Assembly: GCF_000613185.1 (NCBI RefSeq)
Contig: NZ_CCBB010000001.1
Coordinates: forward strand, 3,038,001 to 3,102,000
Direction of reading: 5' to 3'
DNA from: Mycolicibacterium cosmeticum
Lineage (GTDB): Bacteria; Actinomycetota; Actinomycetes; Mycobacteriales; Mycobacteriaceae
DNA length: 64,000 nucleotides
Of this stretch, positions 1 through 8,768 are shown in pieces (position 1 is the first letter of the stretch; each line of letters starts with the position of its first letter). The position numbers were made by a program, and so were the translations under genes. The notes under the pieces were generated by a model, which was not told the origin of the DNA, searched no databases, and was given only the letters and a program-made list of their open reading frames with translations.

Positions 1-130
1 GGCCGAGACGTACCAGATGCCGCGGTACGCGACCCAGATTCCGTGGTCGTTCCACTCGATGGTGATGAGCCGGGACCGTACCGCGACACGGCGGTTAACC
101 GGTGGGGGGTGCGAGACTCCCCGTCTTCGA

Positions 131-601
131 TCAGAAGGGCACAGTCGGTAGGTACTTGCCGTCCAGCGTGATGACGGCGCGTTCGCCACCGTCCGGGTCG
201 GCAACCTTCTTCACGTCGAGCCGGAAGTTGATGGCGGAGATGATCCCGTCGCCGAACTGCTCGTGAACGAGTGCTTTCAGGGTTGTGCCGTAGACCTGCA
301 GCATCTCGTAGAAGCGATAGATGGTCGGATCGGTGGGCACACCGCCGGGAATGGAGCCGCGGGTGGGGATGGTCTGCAGCAACCGCACCGCGTCCTCGTC
401 CAGTCCCAGCAGGGCGCCGACGGCCTCTGCTGACGCTTCCGGCAACGCGTGCTGGCCCAGCACGGCCGCGGTGGTGAAGGCTACGGACAGCTCGGCGGCG
501 TCGGCGATCTGCTGCCAGGACACGTCTTTGCGTGTTTTGGCCTCGACGGCGGCGATGGCCAGCAGCTGACGGGCGGTGGGGTCGAATTGGGCGTGAATCA
601 T
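131..601 (-). CDS. cynS: Cyanate hydratase (cyanase)
   Basis: 156-residue protein of normal cyanase length. Cyanase converts cyanate and bicarbonate to ammonia and CO2 in the cytoplasm. The N-terminal part is a helical DNA-binding-like fold. The C-terminal part is very well conserved: [17 protein letters not shown] carries the Arg and Glu of the active site, and [10 protein letters not shown] carries the catalytic Ser (Arg96, Glu99 and Ser122 in the E. coli enzyme, from family knowledge). The ATG is preceded by an AAGGA-like site. No cyanate transporter or carbonic anhydrase lies next to it here, so it looks like a stand-alone detoxification or nitrogen-salvage gene. The 130 bases to its left hold no gene start I can support. 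Confidence 0.95.
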   Translation of the reverse strand: MIHAQFDPTARQLLAIAAVEAKTRKDVSWQQIADAAELSVAFTTAAVLGQHALPEASAEAVGALLGLDEDAVRLLQTIPTRGSIPGGVPTDPTIYRFYEMLQVYGTTLKALVHEQFGDGIISAINFRLDVKKVADPDGGERAVITLDGKYLPTVPF

Positions 602-757
602 GGTGCGTTGCTGTCCTTCTCGGGCGTGTGTATGCCTAGTAGATGCGAGGTGGAGGGAAAGGGTGGCTCGACAGTAGGTTCGGTCGACAGCGGCTGGTCG
701 GCGAGGCGAAGGTCCTCGACGTGGCCGGTGTCGATGTCTGAGATCCAGCCGTGCGAG

Positions 758-1246
758 TCACAGGCCGAGTGCGGACAAACTCGGATGATCCACCGGCCGT
801 GGCGCATTCCGGTCCCAGAAGAACTTGCGCTGTCCTTCCCCGATCGGCACATCGTTGATGCTGGCGTGGCGGTGTGTCATCAGGCCGTTCTCGTCGAACA
901 GCCAGTTCTCGTTGCCGTAGGCGCGGAACCACTGACCCGCTTCGTCGTGGTACTCGTACGCGAAACGGACCGCAATACGGTCGCCGCTGTGCGCCCACAG
1001 TTCCTTGATGAGGCGGTACTCGTGTTCGCGGTCCCACTTGCCGCTCAGGAACTCGATGATCTGCGCACGGCCTGTCACGAACACGGAGCGGTTGCGCCAG
1101 ACGCTGTCGACCGAATATCCCTGTGCTACGCGCTGCGGATCGCGGCTGTTCCAGGCGTCCTCAGCCAGCCGAACCTTCAGTACGGCCGACTCGTCAGTGA
1201 ACGGCGGAACCGGAGGTTTGACGTCGGTTGCGGATGTGACGGTCAT
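758..1246 (-). CDS. NTF2-like protein, DUF1348 type
   Basis: 162-residue protein. A longer frame reaches base 1318, but the ATG at 1246 has a good GAAAGAGGA ribosome site, and the longer version would translate the operator palindromes. The sequence has the SnoaL/NTF2-like cone fold pattern of DUF1348 proteins: an AEDAWNSRD helix, then an R-F-x-Y-E-Y-H-D strand pair, a WFRAYGNENW motif, and a C-terminal RHASINDVPI segment. Members of the family are small proteins of unknown activity, often next to TetR genes. It is divergent from the TetR gene at 1381, and the three palindromes between them suggest that repressor controls it. I cannot assign a substrate. Confidence 0.85.
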   Translation of the reverse strand: MTVTSATDVKPPVPPFTDESAVLKVRLAEDAWNSRDPQRVAQGYSVDSVWRNRSVFVTGRAQIIEFLSGKWDREHEYRLIKELWAHSGDRIAVRFAYEYHDEAGQWFRAYGNENWLFDENGLMTHRHASINDVPIGEGQRKFFWDRNAPRPVDHPSLSALGL

Positions 1247-1277
1247 GGTCGTCCTCTTTCTCTCGGAGGGTGGATCC

Positions 1278-1373
1278 ATGTAGACGGAGCTGTCTACATG
1301 GACAGTACGGTAGCGCATGTAGACAGAGCTGTCTACATCGCGGGGCCAGTCATGTGGACAGAGTTGTCTACAA
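1278..1373. promoter_or_regulatory. Three tandem operator palindromes
   Basis: Three 22-bp inverted repeats lie in the divergent promoter region, at 1278-1299, 1317-1338 and 1352-1373. The middle copy has perfect 9-bp arms, ATGTAGACA and TGTCTACAT, around GAGC. The first copy has one arm mismatch. The third (ATGTGGACA, GAGT, TGTCTACAA) has two. Start-to-start spacing is 39 and 35 bp. The last copy ends 7 bases before the TetR GTG start. Binding by that TetR is inferred from position and symmetry. Confidence 0.85.
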
Positions 1374-1380
1374 TGATGGC

Positions 1381-1974
1381 GTGAGCATCGCCCAGACTCT
1401 GGATCCGCAGATCGACGTGCCGGCCCTCCCGGCTCGGGAACGGATACTGGCCACCGCGTACCGGCTCTTCTACCGCGAGGGAATTCGAGCCACGGGCATC
1501 GACAAGGTGATAGCCGAGGCCGGCGTCACCAAGGTGACTTTCTATCGACACTTTCCGAGCAAAGACGCACTGATACTGGCGTTCTTGGACTTGCGACACC
1601 GGCGCTGGATGGACTGGTTTGTCGACGCGCTCGACCGCCACTCTGTTGGCAGTCGTCGGCGGCCCGCGGTCGTATCCGCGGTCGAGGAATGGTTGACGGC
1701 GGACTCGTTCCGTGGATGTGCGTTCATCAACAGCGTCAACGAGATCGGCGCTGAGTTGCCCGAGGTGCACGTCATCACCGCTCGGCACAAGGCAGACATG
1801 GTCGCGGCCATCAAAGCGACACTTCCGCCGGGAGCGAACCGAACCCGAACGGCACAAGCGCTCGGCGTGGCAATAGATGGTGCCATCGTGCATGCGCAGT
1901 ATCAGCGCGACGCCACATCGGCGGTGAAGGCGCTGGCCACGATCGCGTCAGCGCTGCTGGCGGCGAATGACTAG
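1381..1974 (+). CDS. TetR/AcrR family transcriptional regulator
   Basis: 197-residue repressor-type protein. The GTG at 1381 is chosen because an upstream extension would run through the operators. The N-terminal TetR helix-turn-helix is plain: ERILATAYRLFYREGIRATG, then IDKVIAEAGVTKVTFYRHFPSKDAL (positions about 18-63). The C-terminal ligand domain is all-helical and less conserved, with a FRGCAFINSVNEI segment typical of one TetR subfamily. It is divergent from the NTF2-like gene and sits directly behind three palindromes, so autoregulation plus control of that neighbour is the simplest reading. The ligand is unknown. Confidence 0.92.
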   Translation: MSIAQTLDPQIDVPALPARERILATAYRLFYREGIRATGIDKVIAEAGVTKVTFYRHFPSKDALILAFLDLRHRRWMDWFVDALDRHSVGSRRRPAVVSAVEEWLTADSFRGCAFINSVNEIGAELPEVHVITARHKADMVAAIKATLPPGANRTRTAQALGVAIDGAIVHAQYQRDATSAVKALATIASALLAAND

Positions 1975-2070
1975 GTAGCGCACCGATAGAATCGGTCCGC
2001 GCAACGACACCTGGCTGCGAGTACCGAGCCGTCGTCAGCCGGGTGTGGTCCGAGTCGGTGCATCTCCCTC

Positions 2071-2658
2071 TCACCCGACGCTCGCTCCGCCGTCGGCGTG
2101 CAGCGTTGCGCCGGTGATGAAACTCGCCCGGCTGGACGCCAGGAAGACGATCGGCTCGGCGATCTCGACGGGTCTGCCGACACGTCCGAGGGGATTCGCT
2201 CGGCTTCCGGCGACCACGGTGTTGACCCGAACGCCGGTTGCACCGAATTCCGTTGCCCAGCAGCGGGTCAGTGCGGTGACGGCGTCTGTCACCCCCGCCA
2301 CGACGTTGACGATCGCTCCGCCGCCGAGGCGGATCATGCCGGGAGCCACGGCACTCACGAGAAAGTACAGACCGGCCAACGTATCGGCGCCCACCACATC
2401 GGCATTGTTGATCAGGATGTCGACCGGCACCTGTCGGGCCAGGTGGTCGACGGACTCCAGGTCGGCCAGATCGGCGGCGATGAACCGGGTACCGGGACCC
2501 AGTTCGTTGACGGCAGCCCGTCCGGCGGCATCGTCCCGGCCGCTGATGATGAGCTGGGCGCCGGCCTCTTTGAGCAGGCGCGCGGTGACCCGTCCCAGCT
2601 CCGAGGTGCCCTCGGTGACCATTGCCGTGCGCCCCGAAAATTCTGGCGAGCTCTGCAC
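2071..2658 (-). CDS. Degenerate short-chain dehydrogenase paralogue
   Basis: 195-residue open frame clearly related to the SDR at 5639-6361 but shortened by three in-frame deletions. The cofactor motif reads TEGTSELG instead of TGGTAGIG. About 17 residues are missing after LINNA. About 12 residues that would hold the catalytic Ser and Tyr-x-x-x-Lys are missing between IVNVVAG and VTALTRCWATEF. About 15 residues of the substrate loop are missing before PLGRVGRP. The C-terminal RASFITGATLHADGG is kept. The frame is still open from ATG to stop. It is probably catalytically dead: either a pseudo-enzyme or a gene decaying without frameshift. It is divergent from the LuxR-type regulator. Confidence 0.8.
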   Translation of the reverse strand: MQSSPEFSGRTAMVTEGTSELGRVTARLLKEAGAQLIISGRDDAAGRAAVNELGPGTRFIAADLADLESVDHLARQVPVDILINNADVVGADTLAGLYFLVSAVAPGMIRLGGGAIVNVVAGVTDAVTALTRCWATEFGATGVRVNTVVAGSRANPLGRVGRPVEIAEPIVFLASSRASFITGATLHADGGASVG

Positions 2659-2710
2659 CTACCCTCCCTCCGGTGTGCTCGGACAACAGTGGCAGTCGTA
2701 GCGCAAGCAG

Positions 2711-2733
2711 GGACCACGGAAAACCCGTAGTTC
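2711..2733. promoter_or_regulatory. Palindromic operator, copy A
   Basis: Imperfect 23-bp inverted repeat with arms GGACCACGGA and CCCGTAGTTC around AAA. The 24 bases 2708-2731 match 22 of 24 bases with 8766-8789, upstream of the oxidoreductase operon. It lies between the degenerate SDR (start 2658, minus) and the LuxR-type gene (start 2837, plus). It is a likely binding site for that regulator. Confidence 0.75.
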
Positions 2734-2836
2734 ACAGGTAGCTGTGCACCCGTCGGGTCGACATGACAGGATTTGCCGGTACCGCGGCCCACGGCCTGGC
2801 CGCATCCGGCGCTCCAGACGGGTAGGCATCTCGATC

Positions 2837-5620
2837 GTGACGGCGATCCGCGACCGCGGCAACGCGGCGCTACCCGGTCGCTCCGCCGAATGCCAGGCAC
2901 TTCGGGAGATGGTGGACGCCGTGCGCTCCGGGCGCAGTGAGGTGCGGGTGCTCCTCGGTGAGGCCGGTATCGGGAAGACGGCGCTGCTGACGTTTGTGCG
3001 GGAGGTCGCCGCGGACTGCACGGTGTTGACCACGGTGGGTGTGGAATCCGACATGGAGTTGGCCTTCGCGGGTCTGCAGCAGCTGTGTGCGCCGGTGCTG
3101 GACTACCGGTCGGGCCTGCCGCAACCGCAACGGGAGGCGTTGGAGGGGGCCTTCGGCCTCAGCGACACCGGAGCCGCGCCGAATCGGTTCCTGGTGGGAT
3201 TGGCGGTACTCGGGCTGCTCGCCGCTGCCGCCGCGGACCGACCGGTGCTCTGCGTGGTCGACGATGTGCAGTGGCTGGATCACGTGTCGGCGCAGACGCT
3301 GTTCTTCGTCGCGCGCCGTGTGCAGGCCGAGTTCGTGGGTTTGGCGTTCGCGACACGCACCCCGATCGACGGCACCGCAGGGTTACCCACCCTGGCGGTG
3401 GGCGGGCTCGACGACGGTGACGCGCGCAGGTTGTTGGAGTCGGCGTACCCGGGCCGCCTGGACGCGGCGATCCTGGACCGGATCGTGGCCGAAGCGCGGG
3501 GGAACCCCTTGGCACTGTTGGAGACTCCGAAGGACATCGCATCCCTTCACACCGAGAACGTCGGCGCCGGCCTCGAGGAGCATTACCGCACCCTGATCGC
3601 CGACCTGCCTGACGACACCCGGATGCTCCTGTGCGTCGCGGCCGCTGAACCGGTGGGTGACCCCGCGTTGCTGTCGCGTGCGATGGCACATCTGGACCTC
3701 AAACCCGCGGCGATGGCGCCCGCATACGATTGCGGCCTGATCGCGGTCGACACCCGGGTGCGGTTCCACCATCCGTTGGCGCGGTCGGTGGCTTACCGGT
3801 CGGCCGGCGCCGAACAACGCCGGATCGCGCACGCGGCGCTCGCGGTGGTCACCGACCCCGTTGTCGACCCGGACCGGCGCGCCTGGCACCGCGGCTTGGC
3901 CGCCGATTCCCTCGACGAGCGGGTGGCATCGGATCTGGAGCGGTCGGCAGGGCGGGCACTGCAACGCGGCGGAACGGCTTCCGCGGCAGCATTTCTGGCG
4001 CGGTCAGCGGAGCTGACTCCCGACCCCTCCGTGCGTACCGGCCGGGCGCTCGCGGCGGCCGAGGCCCACCGCGAGAGCGCCTCGTTCGGCAGCGCCCGCC
4101 GCCTGCTGGCCACCGCGGACCTGGGCCCGTTGACCGATCTGCAACGGGCCCGTTCCGCACAACTGAACACTCGGTTGATGTTTGCCTCCGCACGCGCCGA
4201 CGGTGACGCCGACGCGCTCGTCGCCGCCGTCACACAGTTCGCGGCGGTGGCCGGGCAGTTGGAGGCGCTCGACCCCACCCTGGCCACCGAGGCGTACCTG
4301 GAAGCGCTGAGCGCCGCGATGTACGTCGGGCGCACCGCAGCCGGGTTGGCCGCCGATGTCGCAGCGACCGCGCACGCCGCGCTGGCGAAACGGCAGCCGC
4401 AGACCCCACTCGATCTGGTGACCCATGCGCTGGCCGAGCGGTTGGCCTGCGGTGCGGTCGAAGCGATGCCGGCCATGCGCCGCGCGTTGGACGCGCTCAA
4501 GGAGGCCACCCGGAACGGCAGCCATGGCTGGTTCTGGCGGGCCTTCCCTCTTGCCCATGAATGCCTGCTCCACGAGACGTGGGACGACGGGTGGCATGAC
4601 ATCGCGGCGCACGCGGTGCAGCTGGCCACCGACAGCGGGGCGCTGACGCTGCTGCCGCCGGCGCTGTTGTCGCGAGCCGGTGCCGCCGTCGAGCGCGGTG
4701 AACTGGCCACGGCCGGCGCGCTGGCCGCGGAAGCCAACGACCTTGCCCTCGCCATCGACTACACCCCGCTGAAGTACCACCGGATCATCCTGTCGGCCTG
4801 GCGGGGGGACGAAGCCGAGGCCACCCGATTGGCGACGGCAGCTCTGGAGTCCGGCCGCGCCCGTGGTGAGGGCCGGGTGATCGGATTGGCGCGCTATGCC
4901 ACCGCGGTACTGAACAACGGGCTGGGCCGGTACGCCGAGGCGCGAACGGCGGCCCGCAGCGCCTGCGAGTACGACGATCTCGGGTTCCACAGCGAATTGT
5001 TGGTCGAGGCGGTCGAAGCCGCTGTCCGCGCCGACGATCGCGAATACGCCGAGCAGGTTTTCGATCGACTGCAGGTGCGGGCGTCGGCGGCTGGGTCACC
5101 GCGGGCCTTGGCGGCACTGGCCCGATCGCGTGCCTTGCTGAGCGAGGGGAAGCAGGCGGAGACGCTCTACCTGGAGTCGATCGAGCGTTTCGAAGCGACG
5201 TCGCAACGGATTCGGCTGGCCCGGGCCCGACTGCTCTACGGGGAGTGGTTGCGCCGCAACGGCCCTGCCACGGTCGCGCGGGAGCCGCTGCGCCTCGCCC
5301 ATCAGGAGTTCGTCCAGATGGGCTCGATGGCGTTCGCCGAACGGGCCCGGCGTGAGCTGCTGGCTGCGGGCCAGAAGACCCGTAAGCAGCCGACGGCCGC
5401 CGGCGATGAGCTGAGCCCACAGGAACGTCAGATCGCCGAGCTGGCCGGCCAGGGCCTGACCAACCAGGAGATCGCCGGCCAGCTGTTCATCAGTGCCCAC
5501 ACCGTGGAGTGGCATCTGCGGAAGGTGTTCACCAAGTTGGGGATTCGTTCGCGCCGTGACCTCCGGAAGGGGATCAACCAGTCGACCGGGCCGGCGCCCT
5601 CAGCGGCACGCACCCGATGA
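2837..5620 (+). CDS. Large ATPase-type LuxR family regulator
   Basis: 927-residue LAL/MalT-like regulator from the GTG at 2837. A GTG at 2744 would give 31 extra unlike residues. Near residue 41 is a Walker A motif GEAGIGKTALL, and near 136 a Walker B stretch VLCVVDDVQWLD. The middle is a long helical, TPR-like region (about 300-840). The C-terminal GerE/LuxR helix-turn-helix starts near 858: LSPQERQIAELAGQGLTNQE, then IAGQLFISAHTVEWHLRKVF. Family members sense a signal through the ATPase and helical parts and bind DNA as oligomers. It ends 19 bases from the convergent SDR gene. Its promoter carries the same palindrome as the redox operon at 8.7 kb, so it probably controls that operon and itself. 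Confidence 0.93.
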   Translation: MTAIRDRGNAALPGRSAECQALREMVDAVRSGRSEVRVLLGEAGIGKTALLTFVREVAADCTVLTTVGVESDMELAFAGLQQLCAPVLDYRSGLPQPQREALEGAFGLSDTGAAPNRFLVGLAVLGLLAAAAADRPVLCVVDDVQWLDHVSAQTLFFVARRVQAEFVGLAFATRTPIDGTAGLPTLAVGGLDDGDARRLLESAYPGRLDAAILDRIVAEARGNPLALLETPKDIASLHTENVGAGLEEHYRTLIADLPDDTRMLLCVAAAEPVGDPALLSRAMAHLDLKPAAMAPAYDCGLIAVDTRVRFHHPLARSVAYRSAGAEQRRIAHAALAVVTDPVVDPDRRAWHRGLAADSLDERVASDLERSAGRALQRGGTASAAAFLARSAELTPDPSVRTGRALAAAEAHRESASFGSARRLLATADLGPLTDLQRARSAQLNTRLMFASARADGDADALVAAVTQFAAVAGQLEALDPTLATEAYLEALSAAMYVGRTAAGLAADVAATAHAALAKRQPQTPLDLVTHALAERLACGAVEAMPAMRRALDALKEATRNGSHGWFWRAFPLAHECLLHETWDDGWHDIAAHAVQLATDSGALTLLPPALLSRAGAAVERGELATAGALAAEANDLALAIDYTPLKYHRIILSAWRGDEAEATRLATAALESGRARGEGRVIGLARYATAVLNNGLGRYAEARTAARSACEYDDLGFHSELLVEAVEAAVRADDREYAEQVFDRLQVRASAAGSPRALAALARSRALLSEGKQAETLYLESIERFEATSQRIRLARARLLYGEWLRRNGPATVAREPLRLAHQEFVQMGSMAFAERARRELLAAGQKTRKQPTAAGDELSPQERQIAELAGQGLTNQEIAGQLFISAHTVEWHLRKVFTKLGIRSRRDLRKGINQSTGPAPSAARTR

Positions 5621-5638
5621 CGCGTCGAAGCCCAGCTT

Positions 5639-6361
5639 TCAGACGGCGGTCCCGCCGCCGTCGACATGCAAGGTGGTCCCGGTGATGAAACTGGCGCGCG
5701 GGGAGGCCAGGAAGAAGATTGCCTCGGCGATCTCGGCGGGATCGGCGGTCCGCCCGAGCGGTAATGCGCGGCCGAGTTCTTCGTTGGTTTCGCCCCATTC
5801 GGCCGCGACGCCGGCGGTGGCGGTCGGCCCGGGCGCGACGTTGTTGACCCGGATGTTGTGCGGACCGAATTCAACCGCCCACGACCGGGTCAACTGCTCC
5901 ACCGCTGCTTTGGATGCGCTGTACACCGACGCGCCGGGGACCCCTTTGGACGCCACCATGGACGTCACGTTGACGACGGCCCCGCCACCACGGCGGATCA
6001 TGGTGGGCACCGTCGCGGCCACCAGGAAGTAGAGTCCGCGCACGTTGGTGTCGAAGGTGTGCCCGAACCCTTTCTCGTCCTGGTCGACGGTCAGGGCGGC
6101 CGGGAACCGAGCCGCGTTGTTGACCAGGATGTCGAGTTCGAACTCCCGGGACAGCCGCTCCACACCGGCCGAGTCGGCCATGTCGACGGCGACGAAGTGC
6201 GCTGTCGGGCCGAGCTTTTCCTGAGCCTGGCGCCCGCGTTGCGGGTCGCGGCCGGTGATGACCACCGAGGCGCCCGCTTCTATCAGCCGCTGGGCCGTCG
6301 CGAAGCCGATTCCGGCGGTGCCCCCGGTGACCATGGCGGTGCGCCCGGCGAGCTCGGTCAC
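5639..6361 (-). CDS. SDR family oxidoreductase (intact paralogue)
   Basis: 240-residue classical short-chain dehydrogenase, last gene of the four-gene minus-strand operon 8667-5639. The GTG at 6361 overlaps the upstream stop as GTGA, so it is preferred over a TTG at 6373. Motifs are complete: TGGTAGIG for NAD(P), the NNA strand end, Ser in NVTSMVASKG, and YSASK with catalytic Tyr and Lys. The end is RASFITGTTLHVDGGGTAV. The substrate is unknown. It is the intact relative of the truncated gene at 2071-2658, and both carry nearly the same C-terminal block. The pair probably arose by duplication around the regulator gene. Confidence 0.92.
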   Translation of the reverse strand: MTELAGRTAMVTGGTAGIGFATAQRLIEAGASVVITGRDPQRGRQAQEKLGPTAHFVAVDMADSAGVERLSREFELDILVNNAARFPAALTVDQDEKGFGHTFDTNVRGLYFLVAATVPTMIRRGGGAVVNVTSMVASKGVPGASVYSASKAAVEQLTRSWAVEFGPHNIRVNNVAPGPTATAGVAAEWGETNEELGRALPLGRTADPAEIAEAIFFLASPRASFITGTTLHVDGGGTAV

Positions 6362-7098
6362 CGGTCCAGCCAATCGGAGAGCCGGGTGGTGCCCAACTCG
6401 GCACCGTCGTCGGTCACCAGGCTGTTCCGCTGCACGGGGACACCGAAGTAGGTGGCCTGCGGATCGATCACGACGGTGATGTCTTCGCCTCGTGCAGTGA
6501 AGACGGCGCGGGCCAGGTCGGCGAAGGACATCTTCTCCGGTCCGCCGAAATTCAGCACATCGTTGCGCGGCACTTCGGTGGCCACCCGCGCGACCAGGTC
6601 GGCAACCTCGGCTGCCGCGACGGGCTGGATCAGGGCATCCGGTGCGTGGGCCACGCCCTCGGCGACCAGCGAACCGGCGATGATCTCGGTCAACTCGTGG
6701 AACTGGGTGGCCCGCACGATGGTGTACGGCACCCCGGAGTTGGCTACCAGTTCCTCCTGGCGCTGCTTGCCCTGCAGATAACCGTCGGCATCGATACTGC
6801 CGACCCCGACGATCGACAGCACCACGTAATGCTGCACGCCGGCCTTCTTGGCTGCTGCGAGCAGGGTGGTGGCAGAGGCGGTGAAGAAGTCTGCCGCCGG
6901 GCCGGGTTCCAGGGTGGGGGAGTTGAGGACGTCGACAACAGCGTCGGCGCCGTCGAAGGCTGCCGCCACCCCGTCGCCGCTGACGGCGTCCACGCCGGAC
7001 GACCGGGCGGCGGCGTCGACGTCATGGCCTGCGCCGGTGAGCAATTCGACGACCTGCGCACCGATCTGGCCGGTGGCGCCTACCACGGTGATTCTCAT
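6358..7098 (-). CDS. NmrA-like NAD(P)-binding protein (atypical SDR)
   Basis: 246-residue protein with the N-terminal Rossmann motif MRITVVGATGQIGAQVV (GxxGxxG). It continues with an NmrA-type pattern: VVDVLNSPTLEP, KAGVQHYVVLSIVGVG, and GVPYTIVRATQFHEL. These proteins bind NAD(P)H and act as reductases, epimerases or redox sensors. The classical catalytic Tyr-x-x-x-Lys is replaced by a YLQGKQRQEEL segment, where Tyr and Lys are spaced as YxxxK. The ATG overlaps the cupin stop by four bases, and its own stop overlaps the SDR start, so the genes are translationally coupled. The substrate cannot be named. Confidence 0.88.
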   Translation of the reverse strand: MRITVVGATGQIGAQVVELLTGAGHDVDAAARSSGVDAVSGDGVAAAFDGADAVVDVLNSPTLEPGPAADFFTASATTLLAAAKKAGVQHYVVLSIVGVGSIDADGYLQGKQRQEELVANSGVPYTIVRATQFHELTEIIAGSLVAEGVAHAPDALIQPVAAAEVADLVARVATEVPRNDVLNFGGPEKMSFADLARAVFTARGEDITVVIDPQATYFGVPVQRNSLVTDDGAELGTTRLSDWLDR

Positions 7099-7508
7099 TC
7101 CTGTCCCTTCTTGAAGCGGCGGTCACGGCGCTCTTCGAGTTCTGCGTCGTCGACGAGGACGAACATGTCGACGCCGGGTTGGCAGAGCATGGTGACCAGG
7201 AACCGCAGTGGGATGTCGTCGCGGTTGTTGCCGTCGGAGTAGTGGATGACGTCACCGCCGGGCTCCCAGAACGCTTCCCCGGCTTTGATGACACGCGGGG
7301 CTTCGCCTTCCAGCTCGAAGAGCATCTCGCCTTCGATGACGTAGCCGAAGCACGGTCCGCCGGGATGGCGATGCGGCGGCGCACCTTTGTCGCCGGGGCC
7401 CCATTCGATGATCGCGGTCATCGCATCGGCGCCGTCCGGAATGTGGGGCGGTTTGACCGACTGGATGACGGTCATCGCCTTCATCAGCTTGTCCATCACA
7501 TCAGACAC
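7095..7508 (-). CDS. Small cupin-domain protein
   Basis: 137-residue single-domain cupin from a GTG at 7508 that overlaps the upstream oxidoreductase stop by 8 bases. The first cupin motif is visible in PGDKGAPPHRHPGGPCFGYVIEGE (positions about 38-61), with two His ligands and a Glu. The second is weaker around GDVIHYSDGNN, with a third His. Such proteins can be metal-dependent isomerases, dioxygenases or small-molecule binders. It is the second gene of the redox operon, so it probably works on the same metabolite as the FAD oxidoreductase and the two Rossmann proteins. No more precise role is supported. Confidence 0.88.
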   Translation of the reverse strand: MSDVMDKLMKAMTVIQSVKPPHIPDGADAMTAIIEWGPGDKGAPPHRHPGGPCFGYVIEGEMLFELEGEAPRVIKAGEAFWEPGGDVIHYSDGNNRDDIPLRFLVTMLCQPGVDMFVLVDDAELEERRDRRFKKGQE

Positions 7509-8667
7509 GGGTGGTCCCTTTCCTCAGATTCTTCTGCCGTTTACCGCCTTTGGGCCAGAAGTAGCTGCCCGGTTGACGGGCCTCCTTGGCCAGGAACGCC
7601 ACCGTGCCTTTACACACCGATTCCTTGATCCTGGCGGCGAGGTGACCGCCGAGGTGCATCGGCAGGGCCTCGTCGTTGAAGTGCGACATCTGGATGGTGC
7701 CGGCGTGGCGGCCGAGGCTGATGCACTGGCCCACCGAAGCCGGGTTCAGGTCCTTCGGGTTCGTGCCGTCGAGGCGCGCCAGGAGAGTGTCAGCGGCGTG
7801 GGAGGCCAGGGGCATGGCGAGTTGGCAGCTCATCCGCAACGGGACCCCTGAGGGGGAGGCCGCATCGCCGGCGGCGATGATCGTGGGATCGTCGACGCTG
7901 CTGAGGGTCTCGTCGGTGAGCAGCCGGCCGAGCCGGTCGGTGCGCAGACCGCTGTCGGCGGCCAGTGTCGGGACACCGAAGCCGGCGGTCCACACGGCGA
8001 CCGCGCTCGGCAGTTCTGTGCCGTCGCGCAGCGTGATTCGGTCTTCGGCGACACGTGTGACGGTGGCGTCCTGTACCACGGTGACGCCCAGTTTCGTGAG
8101 GCGCTTGGCTACCGACTTGCGCCCGCCCTTGGCCAGTGACGGGCCAAGGGCGCCGGTCACCAGAGTGACGGTGCGGCCGGTCTCGGCAAGTTCGGAGGCG
8201 GCCTCGATACCCGTCAGACCACCGCCGACCACCACGATGGGCGCTGGTAGGGGGACATCGACCAGTCGAGCGGTCAGGCGTTGTGCCGCCTCCAATTCAC
8301 CCAGGGCATAAGCGAACTCGGTGGCGCCCGGGACTGACGCGGGGACCGGTGCGGTGCTGCCGACGGCATAGATCAGGTAGTCGTAGCCGAGGGTGCTGCC
8401 GGATGCCAGGCGCAGATTCTTGGCGTCGGCGTCGATGTATACGGCCGAGTCGACGACTAGCTTCACCGAGTCGGCCAGTACCGCTGAATAGTCCTCGGTG
8501 GCATCGTCGTTGCCGGCGACCAACTGGTGTAGCCGGATTCGTTCGACGAAATGTGGCCGTGGGTTCACCAGGGTGACATCGATGTCGGTGCGTTGGCGCA
8601 GGCGGTTGGCTACCAGGACGCCGGCGTATCCGCCGCCCACGACCACGACGCGCGTGGCGGCGCTCAT
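7501..8667 (-). CDS. FAD-dependent pyridine nucleotide-disulphide oxidoreductase (NDH-2-like)
   Basis: 388-residue flavoprotein. The ATG at 8667 has a GAGGAAAA ribosome site. An upstream extension to 8775 would cross the operator. The FAD site is VVVVGGGYAGVLVANRL at the N-terminus. The NAD(P)H site is IVVVGGGLTGIEAASELAE near residue 150. The late FAD contact is IAAGDAASPSG. The overall plan fits type II NADH:quinone-like dehydrogenases, but no C-terminal membrane anchor is seen. It is the first gene of an operon with cupin, NmrA-like and SDR genes. The palindrome at 8769-8791 lies about 100 bases upstream. Confidence 0.92.
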   Translation of the reverse strand: MSAATRVVVVGGGYAGVLVANRLRQRTDIDVTLVNPRPHFVERIRLHQLVAGNDDATEDYSAVLADSVKLVVDSAVYIDADAKNLRLASGSTLGYDYLIYAVGSTAPVPASVPGATEFAYALGELEAAQRLTARLVDVPLPAPIVVVGGGLTGIEAASELAETGRTVTLVTGALGPSLAKGGRKSVAKRLTKLGVTVVQDATVTRVAEDRITLRDGTELPSAVAVWTAGFGVPTLAADSGLRTDRLGRLLTDETLSSVDDPTIIAAGDAASPSGVPLRMSCQLAMPLASHAADTLLARLDGTNPKDLNPASVGQCISLGRHAGTIQMSHFNDEALPMHLGGHLAARIKESVCKGTVAFLAKEARQPGSYFWPKGGKRQKNLRKGTTRV

Positions 8668-8768
8668 CTGCTTTTCCTCGCCTCGGCGGAGGCGGCGGGT
8701 CCGTTGATCCACGGGGTGGCGGTCACGTGCTTCATGACTACGACCCTGGCATCCGGGGGAGCGGTCAG

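Noticed and set aside
1..130. Possible minus-strand gene running off the left edge
   Set aside because: One frame reads an Ile/Trp/Tyr-containing stretch (EWNDHGIWVAYRGIWYVSA), but no start codon is visible and it reads into the cynS region. Too little to support.
2744..2836. Upstream GTG start for the LuxR-type gene
   Set aside because: It would add 31 Arg-rich residues beginning just after the operator. The GTG at 2837 gives the usual family N-terminus.
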